Shown here one piece after another: positions 38,563-46,774 of a DNA stretch of 64,000 bases (within the stretch, counting starts at the first letter, position 1; every line of letters starts with the position of its first letter). The stretch covers positions 62,001 through 126,000 of the forward strand of contig CAZFBD010000002.1 in assembly GCA_964517125.1 (NCBI GenBank), in the 5' to 3' direction. This DNA comes from SHLQ01 sp964517125. Lineage in GTDB: Bacteria; Actinomycetota; Acidimicrobiia; Acidimicrobiales; SHLQ01. A model generated the notes under the pieces. That model was given only the letters and a program-made list of their open reading frames with translations, had not been told where the DNA came from and did not search any database. Position numbers and translations under genes: made by a program.

Positions 38563-39222
38563 TCAGGGCACCCCAGCCGATTGCAGGAACCCGATGGTAC
38601 GTTCCGCAGCGAGCGCTGCCGATTCCGGGTGGTGGGACGCACGGACATCGCAGTTGAAACCGTGATCGGCTTCCTCGTACACGTGCACGACCACATCGGG
38701 ATGGCGCTCTGCCACGGCGTTCACTCCGTCGAGCGGAATGCCCTTGTCGAGCGCTCCGAAATGCAGCATGGTTGCCACCTGCGGTGCGTGATCGATGAAG
38801 TCCGGAATCTGCCCGCCGTAGTAGCCAACCGCGGCGGCGATGGGCAGCCGGTTGGCTGCCAGCCAGGCGATGGACCCGCCGTAGCAGTAGCCGATGACGG
38901 CGACCGGCCCGGTTCCGGCCACGCGAGCGACGGCAGCTGCGACGTCGAGCATGGAATCGTCCCATTCCAATTCCTGACGGTGAGCCCGTCCGGCGGCAAC
39001 CCCATCTGCCGTGTACTCGAGCTCGATGCCGCGTTCCACCCGGTCGAAGAGCGCTGGAGCGATGGCCCGGTAGCCGAGCGAGGCGTAGTGGTCGACGACA
39101 GATCGAATGTGGGGGTTGACACCGAAGATCTCCTGGATGATCACGACCGACCCGGTCGCCCCACCGGGGTGCACTTCATGGGCAGCGAGAGTGTGACCGT
39201 CGGATGCGGTGAGTTGCGTCAT
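38563..39222 (-). CDS. Dienelactone hydrolase family protein
   Basis: The 219-residue alpha/beta hydrolase has the DLH features Q-E-I-F-G (E31), the cysteine nucleophile in G-Y-C113-Y-G-G, an aspartate in G-A-L-D-K and the histidine of E-A-D-H-G-F. Members open dienelactones in aromatic degradation or act on other esters; the substrate here is open. TACGTT lies 6 nt before the ATG at 39222 (39234-39229), fitting a leaderless mRNA. It ends 67 nt before the ferredoxin start. Confidence 0.9.
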   Translation of the reverse strand: MTQLTASDGHTLAAHEVHPGGATGSVVIIQEIFGVNPHIRSVVDHYASLGYRAIAPALFDRVERGIELEYTADGVAAGRAHRQELEWDDSMLDVAAAVARVAGTGPVAVIGYCYGGSIAWLAANRLPIAAAVGYYGGQIPDFIDHAPQVATMLHFGALDKGIPLDGVNAVAERHPDVVVHVYEEADHGFNCDVRASHHPESAALAAERTIGFLQSAGVP

Positions 39223-39247
39223 CGAGACAACGTACCCGAGCGATGAA

Positions 39248-40432
39248 TCAGAAGAAGTCGGTGAGCGTTGGAGCAGGAGCAGCGAAGAGTCGATCGAGGC
39301 GGTGCACATCGCCGGGAGTCGCCCCGCCCAGACGTCCTCGTGCCTGCAGACTTGCCGCCGACCGGAACCCCGTGAACATCGCCGACAGATCGTTGATGGT
39401 GATGCCGACGGTTCCCTCTCCCCCAGACTCGACGTGCACTTCGTCCCCGTCGCACGAAACCACGATTCGACCGTTGTTTCGCTGCAGGTGCGGGTCGGAG
39501 ACATCCAAGTGCAGCGGCGAGCCGATGCTCCCGCCACCGCGGGCCACGAGCGCGGCCTGCACGTCGAGCAGGCGTGCCATCCACAGCTCCTGCGCCTCGA
39601 CGCGACAGAGCTCCGGCCGGTCGAGGAGCGCAGCAAGATCGTGGGCGTCGAGCACCGTGTGCACCAGACCGGCGATGGTGCCGTGACCGGTCAGGCTTGC
39701 ACCGATCGCCACGAGCCCGTCGGGTTCACCGAAGGCATCGAGGAGCTCGAAGTCGTACTCCGAGGCTCGTTCCGTGCTGCCGTCGGTGTTCTGCACGGCG
39801 GCTGCGGCGATGGGAACCCCTGCTCGTCGAGCGACCAGGAGGCGGGTGTGTCGCTCGGGTTTTGCGACGGCCTGATGCATGCGGGCCCAGTACCAGTCGT
39901 CGCGAATGAGCCAACCGTTCGAACGGGCTGCGTGGCTCTCGTGGAGACCGTGGAGCTCACCGTATGCGTCGGCCGATTCCTCGGTCACGGAGACGCCATC
40001 GGGAGCGACCCGAGACAGTTCGCGAAGCGGAAAGCTGCGTTTGGTCCAGGTCCCGGCCGACTCGTACCCCACCGACCGGTACAGGCGTGAGGTGGAAGCG
40101 AAGAGGGTGGCCAGCACGATGCCACGATCAAGCATCAGCTCGAACAGATCCTGCATCATCTGGCGAGCCAGTCCGCGGCCGTTCATGTGCGGGGCCACGG
40201 CCACGCCGGTGACACCGCCCATGGGAAGCGTGTGTCCGTTCAGGACCTGACCGAAGTGGGCGTATGCAGCCGTGGCCACGACCGTCCCATCCGCTCGCGC
40301 CACCCGGATCTGATCGTGAGGGATGCGGGGCCGGTCGGGGTCGGGTGTGACCGGCCCGCCGAATGCTGAGGATCGGAGTCGGAACCCGTCGATCCATTCC
40401 TCCGGCTTCATCTGGTCGTGAATGATCTTCAT
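39248..40432 (-). CDS. Eis-like GNAT N-acetyltransferase
   Basis: The 394-residue protein has a first GNAT domain with the acetyl-CoA loop V-A-P-H-M-N-G-R-G-L-A (R/Q-x-x-G-x-G/A type), a second degenerate GNAT domain, and a C-terminal sterol-carrier-like domain ending in F-F; this is the three-part layout of Eis (enhanced intracellular survival) proteins. Eis enzymes acetylate amines such as aminoglycosides or protein lysines; the natural substrate here is unknown. The start is uncertain: GTG 40456 adds eight residues, but ATG 40432 has CAGACT 6 nt upstream. Confidence 0.85.
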   Translation of the reverse strand: MKIIHDQMKPEEWIDGFRLRSSAFGGPVTPDPDRPRIPHDQIRVARADGTVVATAAYAHFGQVLNGHTLPMGGVTGVAVAPHMNGRGLARQMMQDLFELMLDRGIVLATLFASTSRLYRSVGYESAGTWTKRSFPLRELSRVAPDGVSVTEESADAYGELHGLHESHAARSNGWLIRDDWYWARMHQAVAKPERHTRLLVARRAGVPIAAAAVQNTDGSTERASEYDFELLDAFGEPDGLVAIGASLTGHGTIAGLVHTVLDAHDLAALLDRPELCRVEAQELWMARLLDVQAALVARGGGSIGSPLHLDVSDPHLQRNNGRIVVSCDGDEVHVESGGEGTVGITINDLSAMFTGFRSAASLQARGRLGGATPGDVHRLDRLFAAPAPTLTDFF

Positions 40433-40492
40433 CCACGCAGTCTGGTTCACCGGCACCGGTTTCGCAGCGGCGCGTCCACGTGGTCAAATGCG

Positions 40493-41719
40493 GTGGTGAC
40501 CGCACGAAAGCGCCCCGGCCGGATTCGCCGTGACACGCGGCCCGATGCGGGCTGGGCCGTCGACACTGGTGCGTTCCGCAGGTTCAGCCAGGTCAACGAT
40601 GTGTTCAACCGTTCGTGGTGGGACGACGCCGTTCACTCCAGCGAAACGGAGCGGTTCTTCGAGTCGTATCGCAAGCCACTGGTGGATTGGAAGAAGGCCC
40701 GCGGGTTCCGGCGCAAGGACTATGCACTGCGAAACGCTGCGTGGCACGGCGCCGACATCTTCGCCGAGCTCAAGGAAGCCGACGACCGCCGGGAAGGGTT
40801 TCTGGATCCATTGTCGGTGCTCCGCGAGGCGTCGGACGAGAAGCTCGATCTTGGGACACCTGCTGAAGAGGCCGAGGAACTGAAGCAGGTGGCGCTCACC
40901 CTCGGCGCTGATCTTTGCGGAATCGCCGAGGCCGACGAGCGGTGGCTCTACACCGAGGCATATTCGCGTGAAGCGAATGGAGCGAAGCCGAACCCGATGG
41001 ATCCGGCCCTGAACCGGGTCGTCGTGATCGGACAGGCCATGGACCCGACCCTGATCGCCACCGCCCCAGCGGCGCTCGCCGGAGCAGCCACCGGGCTGGG
41101 TTACAGCCAGGATGTCATCGTGCTGCTGGCGATCTCGCAGTACATCCGGAACCTCGGCTACCAGGCGATTCCGACGTTGAACGACACCGCGCTCGCCATC
41201 CCCTACGCCATCAAGGCCGGGCTCGGCGAGTACGGCCGCCATGGGCTGGTCATCACCCCTGAGCATGGTTCGAACGTTCGGTTCGGCAAGATCTTCACCG
41301 ACCTGCCGGTCGATATCGATGTACCGATTCGGTTCGGTGTCGAGGAGATGTGCAACGTGTGCCGGGCGTGTAGCACCGCATGCCCATCGTCGGCGATACC
41401 CGATGGCGTTCCATCGGCCGAGCTTCACAACGTGAGCAACATCGAAGGCATCACCAAGTGGTCGGTCGATGGCGAGGCCTGCTTCGGCTACTGGGCCAAG
41501 ATCAACAGCGATTGCTCGGTCTGCATTCGGGTCTGTCCGTACACCCGGGATCTCACGACTCGCGCTGGCCAAGCATGGCTGCGGTTGTCGGGAACTCGGC
41601 TGCGTCGGCTGGCGCTGTGGTGGGATGTGCGGTCGGGACGCGGCAAACGGGTGAGCTCGGCACAGTGGTGGTCGGGGCCGCAGACCGATGGTGTGGCGGT
41701 GGAGCTGACCCGCAAGTAG
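40493..41719 (+). CDS. Reductive-dehalogenase-domain iron-sulfur protein (RdhA-like, no Tat signal)
   Basis: The 408-residue protein has an RdhA/epoxyqueuosine-reductase-like domain and two 4Fe-4S motifs near the C-terminus: C287-x2-C290-x2-C293-x3-C297-P, and C330 with C341-x2-C344-x3-C348-P. The wide C330-C341 gap is typical of the second RdhA cluster. This fold binds a corrinoid and carries out reductive dehalogenation or epoxide reduction. There is no Tat signal and no RdhB anchor gene, so it should be cytosolic, more like NADPH-linked catabolic enzymes than respiratory ones. A start at 40418 would overlap the divergent gene; tandem GTGs at 40493/40496 are more likely. Confidence 0.78.
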   Translation: MVTARKRPGRIRRDTRPDAGWAVDTGAFRRFSQVNDVFNRSWWDDAVHSSETERFFESYRKPLVDWKKARGFRRKDYALRNAAWHGADIFAELKEADDRREGFLDPLSVLREASDEKLDLGTPAEEAEELKQVALTLGADLCGIAEADERWLYTEAYSREANGAKPNPMDPALNRVVVIGQAMDPTLIATAPAALAGAATGLGYSQDVIVLLAISQYIRNLGYQAIPTLNDTALAIPYAIKAGLGEYGRHGLVITPEHGSNVRFGKIFTDLPVDIDVPIRFGVEEMCNVCRACSTACPSSAIPDGVPSAELHNVSNIEGITKWSVDGEACFGYWAKINSDCSVCIRVCPYTRDLTTRAGQAWLRLSGTRLRRLALWWDVRSGRGKRVSSAQWWSGPQTDGVAVELTRK

Positions 41720-41722
41720 ACG

Positions 41723-42589
41723 TCAGCCACCAGCGACGGCGGCAACACCCACGAGCACACAGGCCAGACCAATCAGTTGTCGTGTCGTCACCCGATCGGC
41801 AAAGGCCAGGTAGCCAACGAGCACGATGACCGCCGGGTAGGTCGACGTGACGATGACGGCCTTGGCCGGGTCGAACGTCTTGGCCACGATGAAGAAGACC
41901 GTGCCTCCGCCAGCCAACAGACCACCGATGACCGCTGTCAACCGAAGGCCTGCAGGCGGGAGCACGGAAACGTTGCGGTACCTGGCGAACGCGAGCGTCA
42001 CCAGTGCGGCGACGAGTCGTTCTCCGACCGCCGGCCAGGTTCCGGCAGCGTCCGATGCGTTGAGCACCAGGATGAGGGCGACGGCATAGCCGGTGCCACA
42101 GATGGTGCCGAAGAGCAGCCCAGTTCCCACGTTCTCCACGTGCGGTTCCTCCCGCTCCGTCTGCACCGCTCCGCCTCGGGCGGAGAGTCCGCGTAATGAG
42201 ATCAGGATCAGCCCCAGGAACGCGAGCCCTGCTCCTACCACGGCGAGCGAGCCGGCCGACGCACCGGTCGCGATCGTGTAGCCAAACGGGATGATCGACG
42301 AGAGCGCACCAACGACAGGCGCGACGACCGTGGCGGTCGAACGTGTGACGCCCACGTAGTAGGCGGCAAGCGCGACGGCCATGGCCACACCCGATGCACA
42401 ACCGATGAGCACGTCGCGCCACGCAAACGCACTCTCCACGAACAACAACGAGGTCAGGGCCGTCACGAGAGCGAACGCCTGGAGCGTGAACGCCACCGTG
42501 GGGACACTCGCCTGAATGGCCACACGACGATTGAACAGATCGGACAGACCGATCGACAGCGCGGCGATGGCGCCAAAGAGCACGCTCAT
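41723..42589 (-). CDS. DMT-superfamily (EamA) transporter, second copy
   Basis: The 288-residue protein has ten hydrophobic segments in two EamA halves (V-A-P-V-V-G-A-L at the end of the first, Y-P-A-V-I-V-L-V-G-Y in the second). Substrate unknown. It ends 3 nt from the convergent RdhA-like gene. The 83-bp spacer to the divergent oxygenase holds a perfect palindrome (42631-42646) almost equal to the one before the exporter at 27169, so both exporters may answer to the same regulator. Confidence 0.83.
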   Translation of the reverse strand: MSVLFGAIAALSIGLSDLFNRRVAIQASVPTVAFTLQAFALVTALTSLLFVESAFAWRDVLIGCASGVAMAVALAAYYVGVTRSTATVVAPVVGALSSIIPFGYTIATGASAGSLAVVGAGLAFLGLILISLRGLSARGGAVQTEREEPHVENVGTGLLFGTICGTGYAVALILVLNASDAAGTWPAVGERLVAALVTLAFARYRNVSVLPPAGLRLTAVIGGLLAGGGTVFFIVAKTFDPAKAVIVTSTYPAVIVLVGYLAFADRVTTRQLIGLACVLVGVAAVAGG

Positions 42590-42630
42590 CTGGCCGTGTT
42601 CCCATCCCCGAAAATCATCGGCGCAGCGTA

Positions 42631-42646
42631 CTGGACGAACGTCCAG
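42631..42646. promoter_or_regulatory. Operator-like palindrome between the second DMT exporter and the oxygenase
   Basis: CTGGACG-AA-CGTCCAG is a perfect 7+2+7 palindrome, 26 nt before the oxygenase ATG and 41 nt before the exporter ATG. A repressor there could control both directions. Confidence 0.6.
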
Positions 42647-42672
42647 TTGACGAAGCCCGCTACCGTGGCGCC

Positions 42673-43692
42673 ATGTCCGAGCTTCCGATCCTCGACGTCT
42701 CTGCGTTCCGCTCGAATCCCGCTGCCGACGACGCAGCGAACTTCGTCACCGAACTTCGGGACGCCTGCCATGGTCCAGGCTTCGCCTACGTCGTCGGCCA
42801 CGGAATCGATCCAGAGCTCGAGCGCAACCTCTGGTCCGAGAGTCGCGCATTCTTCGAACTCGACGAAGCGGAACGACGGAGCCTGGCCATCGAGAATTCG
42901 GCTGCGTTCCGCGGGTACACGATCCTTGGCGACGAACGGACGCAGGGAATCTCTGACTGGAGAGACCAGCTCGACCTCGGTGCCGAGCAACTGGCACCCG
43001 CCGCCGATGCACTTCCTGCCTGGCTACGGCTCCGAGGGCCCAACCAGTGGCCGCCAAGCCAGCCGACGATGAAACCGGCCGTGCTCGCATGGATGGCAGC
43101 GATGGACGTGCTGAGTCTGACAATGCTGCGAGCACTTGCGGTCGGTTTGGGGCAGCCAATGCACCACTTCGACGCCGGGTTCATCCCCGAATCAGATGTG
43201 CATCTGAAGATCATCCGGTATCCGGCCCAGCAAGCCGGTTCGGACACCGGACAAGGGGTGGGGCTCCACCACGATTCGGGGTTGTTGAGCTTCATCCTGC
43301 AAGACGACGTTGGCGGGCTCCAGGTGCAGCTCGAAGACGGCATGGTCGACGCCCACCCCATGCCGGGCGCCTACATCATGAACCTTGGCGAGATGTTCCA
43401 GTCCGCAACGTCCGGGTACCTGCGTGCCACACCCCACCGCGTGCAGAGCCCACCTCCCGGAACCACACGCCACTCGATTGCCTACTTCGTGAACCCCCGC
43501 TTCGAGACGGTGTTCGAGCCACTCCAGTTGCCGTCAGATCTTGCAGCCAAAGCACCTGGCAACGCCGATCACGGCATAGTCGACGACCGGGTGCATCCGC
43601 TGTTCGGCGACAACAACCTGAAGATCCGTCTGCGGGCGCACCCCGACGTTGCCGCCCGTCACTACGCCGACGTGATCGATCCCACGTTGTAG
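42673..43692 (+). CDS. 2-oxoglutarate/Fe(II)-dependent oxygenase, isopenicillin-N-synthase-like
   Basis: The 339-residue enzyme has a DIOX_N-type N-terminal region (P-I-L-D-V-S, G-F-A-Y-V-V-G-H-G-I) and the jelly-roll core with iron ligands H199-x-D201 and H255 and the cosubstrate motif R266-x-S268. It should couple 2-oxoglutarate decarboxylation to hydroxylation or desaturation of an unknown small molecule. TACCGT lies exactly 6 nt before the ATG. The shared operator with an exporter hints at modification and export, or detoxification, of one compound (inference). Confidence 0.88.
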   Translation: MSELPILDVSAFRSNPAADDAANFVTELRDACHGPGFAYVVGHGIDPELERNLWSESRAFFELDEAERRSLAIENSAAFRGYTILGDERTQGISDWRDQLDLGAEQLAPAADALPAWLRLRGPNQWPPSQPTMKPAVLAWMAAMDVLSLTMLRALAVGLGQPMHHFDAGFIPESDVHLKIIRYPAQQAGSDTGQGVGLHHDSGLLSFILQDDVGGLQVQLEDGMVDAHPMPGAYIMNLGEMFQSATSGYLRATPHRVQSPPPGTTRHSIAYFVNPRFETVFEPLQLPSDLAAKAPGNADHGIVDDRVHPLFGDNNLKIRLRAHPDVAARHYADVIDPTL

Positions 43693-43701
43693 AGTCGGCC
43701 C

Positions 43702-44046
43702 ATGGCCGACACACAACGAGATGCTCAGATCATTCCGTTTCCCACTGCTCCGGACCGGCGAGACGATGAGGTCGCAGCACCCACGGTTCGCCACGCGATC
43801 GGCGAGGTCCTCCGCGAGGAACGCACCGAACAGGAGCGGACGTTGGCCGACGTCGCCGACGACGCCGCGGTCTCCCTGCAGTACTTGAGCGAGATCGAAC
43901 GGGGACGCAAAGAGGTCTCGTCGGATCTGCTGTCCTCGGTCTGTGACGCCTTGGAGATCGAGGTTGCCGAGGTACTCGAGCGCGCCGCCCAACACCTACG
44001 CATCTGGTCGCAGGGCGGACCCTTCATGTCGCTGCTGGCGGCCTGA
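43702..44046 (+). CDS. ClgR/PopR-like XRE-family regulator
   Basis: The 114-residue protein has a short N-terminal arm and an HTH_3 domain: I-G-E-V-L-R-E-E-R, T-L-A-D-V-A-D-D-A-A-V-S-L-Q-Y-L-S-E-I-E-R-G-R-K-E split over ~47-70, then S-S-D-L-L-S-S-V-C-D-A-L. The Y-L-S-E-I/V-E-R-G-x-K-E string is the mark of ClgR and PopR, which activate clpP genes in Actinobacteria. Here the two clpP genes lie directly opposite, and the last 51 nt of both coding regions overlap tail to tail. TAGAGT lies 6 nt before the ATG. The C-terminal degron known for ClgR (L-A-A) is present as the last three residues, which suggests that Clp degrades its own activator. Confidence 0.85.
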   Translation: MADTQRDAQIIPFPTAPDRRDDEVAAPTVRHAIGEVLREERTEQERTLADVADDAAVSLQYLSEIERGRKEVSSDLLSSVCDALEIEVAEVLERAAQHLRIWSQGGPFMSLLAA

Positions 44047-44631
44047 CTCCACCAACACGTCGTCGATCACGCCGTACGCCACGGCAGCATCGCTGCGAAG
44101 AACCAGCGCCCGGTCGGTGTCGGCCCGGACCTCGTCGGCCGACTTGCCGAGGTGTTTGGCGAGCAGCATCTCCGCTTCGCTTCGGATCTGTGCGAGCTCG
44201 GCGGCCTCGAGCGCAAGATCGCTGAGCGATCCGCGTCGGCCCTCGGACACCGGCTGATGCAGCAGCACGCGGGCGTGAGGCAACGCCGCACGCTTCCCCG
44301 GCGTGCCTGCAGCAAGCAGCATCGCAGCGGTCGACGCTGCCTGTCCCACACAAAGGGTTGAGACGTCGCAGGGAACGAAGCGCATCGTGTCGTAGATGGC
44401 GAGTGTGGCGCTGAACGAGCCACCGGGCGAGTTGATGTAGATGGAAATGTCCCGCTCGGGAGCATCGGCCGCAAGGTGCAGCAGCTGCGCCACGATCACA
44501 TTCGCCACTCCGTCATCGATCGGAGTGCCAAGAAAGATGATGCGTTCGGACAGCAACCGACTGAAGATGTCGGAGACCCGTTCGCCCTTCTCTGTTCGTT
44601 CAACAACGGTGGGGATGGTGTAGCTGCTCAT
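43996..44631 (-). CDS. clpP: ATP-dependent Clp protease proteolytic subunit
   Basis: The 211-residue serine peptidase has the catalytic triad S100 (G-Q-A-A-S), H125 (V-L-L-H-Q-P) and D171 (A-D-T-D-R), and the N-S-P-G-G oxyanion segment. With ClpX or ClpC it degrades misfolded and tagged proteins. The residue after the catalytic serine is Thr rather than Met. It is the second of two adjacent clpP genes, joined by an ATGA overlap, so a mixed ClpP1P2 particle is expected. Its 3' end overlaps the convergent regulator gene. Confidence 0.95.
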   Translation of the reverse strand: MSSYTIPTVVERTEKGERVSDIFSRLLSERIIFLGTPIDDGVANVIVAQLLHLAADAPERDISIYINSPGGSFSATLAIYDTMRFVPCDVSTLCVGQAASTAAMLLAAGTPGKRAALPHARVLLHQPVSEGRRGSLSDLALEAAELAQIRSEAEMLLAKHLGKSADEVRADTDRALVLRSDAAVAYGVIDDVLVESGRQQRHEGSALRPDA

Positions 44632-45239
44632 GCCGCACTCCCTTCGAGGGACCGGGACAGACCGATCTGTCGGGTCGGCGGCTTGGGAACGATGTCGTCG
44701 ATGGACGTGACCACATGATCGATGAAGCCATAGTCGAGCGCCTCATGTGCATCGAACCATCGATCGCGTCCGACATCCCGGAGCACGTCGTCGATGCTGT
44801 TGCCGGTGTGGAGGGCAATGATCTTCCGGAGCCGGTCCAGGGTGTTCTCGAGGTTGATCGCCTGAATCTCCACATCGGAAGCCGACCCACCAAGGCCGGC
44901 TGAACCTTCGTGCATCAACACCTGGGCATGTGGGAGGGCGAACCGTTTTCCTGGTGCGCCAGCACACAGAATGATCTGCCCCATGCTCGCCGCCGAACCC
45001 AGGGCGACCGTTGCGACGTCGTTGGGGATGAGCTGCATCGTGTCGTACACCGCGAGGCCGGCCATGACGGAACCACCGGGCGAGTTGATGAAGAGGCAGA
45101 TGTCGCTCTCGGGGTCTTCGGTCGCCAGCATGAGCAGCTGTCCGATCAGTCGATTGGCACTTTCGTCACTCACCTCCTCCCCCAGCAGCAGAATCCGTCG
45201 TTCGAGGAGTCGGTCCAGCGGGTTCACGGTTGCAGTCAT
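44628..45239 (-). CDS. clpP: ATP-dependent Clp protease proteolytic subunit (second paralogue)
   Basis: The 203-residue paralogue has S85 (L-G-S-A-A-S-M-G), H110 (V-L-M-H-E-G) and D155 (L-R-D-V-G). The Q before A-A-S is Ser, and H is followed by E-G rather than Q-P, as in one of the two actinobacterial ClpP types. The ATG at 45239 was chosen because the frame upstream is not conserved; CAGAAT lies 6 nt before it. It is the first gene of the clpP pair and diverges from the aldo/keto reductase. Confidence 0.95.
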   Translation of the reverse strand: MTATVNPLDRLLERRILLLGEEVSDESANRLIGQLLMLATEDPESDICLFINSPGGSVMAGLAVYDTMQLIPNDVATVALGSAASMGQIILCAGAPGKRFALPHAQVLMHEGSAGLGGSASDVEIQAINLENTLDRLRKIIALHTGNSIDDVLRDVGRDRWFDAHEALDYGFIDHVVTSIDDIVPKPPTRQIGLSRSLEGSAA

Positions 45240-45336
45240 GGGCGAATTCTGGCGGCACAGTGTCGGCATCGGAACCGTTTCTGCTGCAGGCAGAACTGGT
45301 CCACCATCACCCGCCATCGTTCGGTAGGGTTCGCCC

Positions 45337-46302
45337 ATGACTGACATGACGTATCGACGGTTGGGACGAAGCGGGCTGAAGGTGAGCACACTGTCGTACG
45401 GCTCGTGGGTCACCTTCGGAGGTCAGCAGGGGCTGGACGCCGTCACCGACTCGATGGCGGCAGCGCACGACGCAGGCGTCAACTTCTTCGACAATGCCGA
45501 GGCGTACGCCGGTGGTGAATCAGAACGGCTCATGGGACAGGCGCTCCAACAGTTCGGCTGGGCCCGAGAGACCTATGTGGTGAGCACGAAGTTCTTCTGG
45601 GGCATCGTCGACGACGTGAACACCAAGTTCACGCTGAACCGCAAGTACCTCATGCAGGCCATGGACCGGTCCCTCGAGCGCTTTCAGCTGGACTTTGTCG
45701 ACCTTGTCTATTGCCACCGGGCCGATCCCGACACGCCCATCGAGGAGACGGTGTTCGCCATGCACGACATCGTGAGCTCTGGGAAGGCGCTCTACTGGGG
45801 TACGTCAGAGTGGTCGGCCGACGAGATCCGTGCCGCCTACGAGATCGCCGAGCGCCATCATCTGCACAAGCCTGTGATGGAACAACCCGAGTACAACATG
45901 CTCAACCGCACCAAGGTCGAAACCGAGTTCGCCCGCCTGTACGAAGACATTGGTCTTGGCACAACCATCTGGAGCCCGCTGGCCGGCGGCCTTCTCACTG
46001 GCAAGTACCTCGATGGCATTCCCGAGGGCAGCCGCGCCACCCTGCAGAACCATGCTGGTCTGTCGCAGCGAGCACACGAAGAGGCCACCCTGGCCGTCAT
46101 CCGCCGAGTAGTCGATGTCGCGGGCGAGTTGGACTGCACACCCGCGCAGTTGGCGCTGGCCTGGTGCGCGGCGAACCCCAACGTCTCCACGGTGATCACC
46201 GGTGCCAGCAGGCCCAGTCAGGTCGTCGAGAACATGGAGGCCATCGGCATCGTCGAGGCGCTCACGCCGGAACTGATGGCCCGCCTCAACGGCGAGAGCT
46301 GA
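45337..46302 (+). CDS. Aldo/keto reductase, potassium-channel beta-subunit-like
   Basis: The 321-residue (beta/alpha)8 oxidoreductase shows the catalytic set D51-N-A-E-A-Y56, K84 in S-T-K-F-F-W and H117 in Y-C-H-R-A-D, with the C-terminal NADPH-binding G-A-S-R-P-S-Q-V-V-E-N. The Y-G-S-W-V-T-F-G-G-Q and Q-P-E-Y-N-M-L-N-R strings place it in the AKR6/YghZ-like branch (Kv beta-type). It reduces aldehydes or ketones with NADPH; a physiological substrate cannot be given. TAGGGT lies 6 nt before the ATG. Confidence 0.92.
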   Translation: MTDMTYRRLGRSGLKVSTLSYGSWVTFGGQQGLDAVTDSMAAAHDAGVNFFDNAEAYAGGESERLMGQALQQFGWARETYVVSTKFFWGIVDDVNTKFTLNRKYLMQAMDRSLERFQLDFVDLVYCHRADPDTPIEETVFAMHDIVSSGKALYWGTSEWSADEIRAAYEIAERHHLHKPVMEQPEYNMLNRTKVETEFARLYEDIGLGTTIWSPLAGGLLTGKYLDGIPEGSRATLQNHAGLSQRAHEEATLAVIRRVVDVAGELDCTPAQLALAWCAANPNVSTVITGASRPSQVVENMEAIGIVEALTPELMARLNGES

Positions 46303-46357
46303 ACAGCGCCGCTCGAGCTGCTTGAGACGATTGTGGCAACGCACGTACCCTGAGCCC

Positions 46358-46738
46358 ATGACAACAACGACCTTGGCGGACGCTGGCAAGACCGCACCGG
46401 TGGCGTTGCAACGCGTCCGCTTGGTGCTTGCGGCCGTGCCGCTCCTGGCAGTCGGCTTGCTGTACCTGTTCGCTTGGGACACCAGCCGCGCGTTCGGGGC
46501 ATGGCCAACCTACGGAAACCCAGACCCGAAGGACGCAAACTCGCTGCTGCACCTATTTTCGGGAGTTGGGATTCTGTTGTCCATACCCAGTTTCCTTCTG
46601 CTCTGCCTGTTGGCACCGGCAGCTCATGGACGTCAGACGACGCGCCGGGACACGCTCACCTTGGTGGCAGGAGCAATTGGGTTGCTTCTGCTGTTCGTCA
46701 CGCTCGCCGGAAACCTCGGCACCTGGTTCATGGACTGA
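46358..46738 (+). CDS. Small three-helix membrane protein, unknown function
   Basis: The 126-residue protein has hydrophobic segments at about 20-40, 68-90 and 103-122 and no recognised domain. The ATG at 46358 is favoured over a frame start at 46322 because TACCCT (46346-46351) lies exactly 6 nt upstream. It has its own promoter-like element and ends 36 nt from the convergent CoxL-like gene. Confidence 0.6.
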   Translation: MTTTTLADAGKTAPVALQRVRLVLAAVPLLAVGLLYLFAWDTSRAFGAWPTYGNPDPKDANSLLHLFSGVGILLSIPSFLLLCLLAPAAHGRQTTRRDTLTLVAGAIGLLLLFVTLAGNLGTWFMD

Positions 46739-46774
46739 CGTCCGAGCCAGCCTGTGCCGCCCCGGCGACGGGGC

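Noticed and set aside
40493..41719. Respiratory reductive dehalogenase operon
   Set aside because: No Tat signal, no RdhB and no RdhC/T-type regulators in the neighbourhood.
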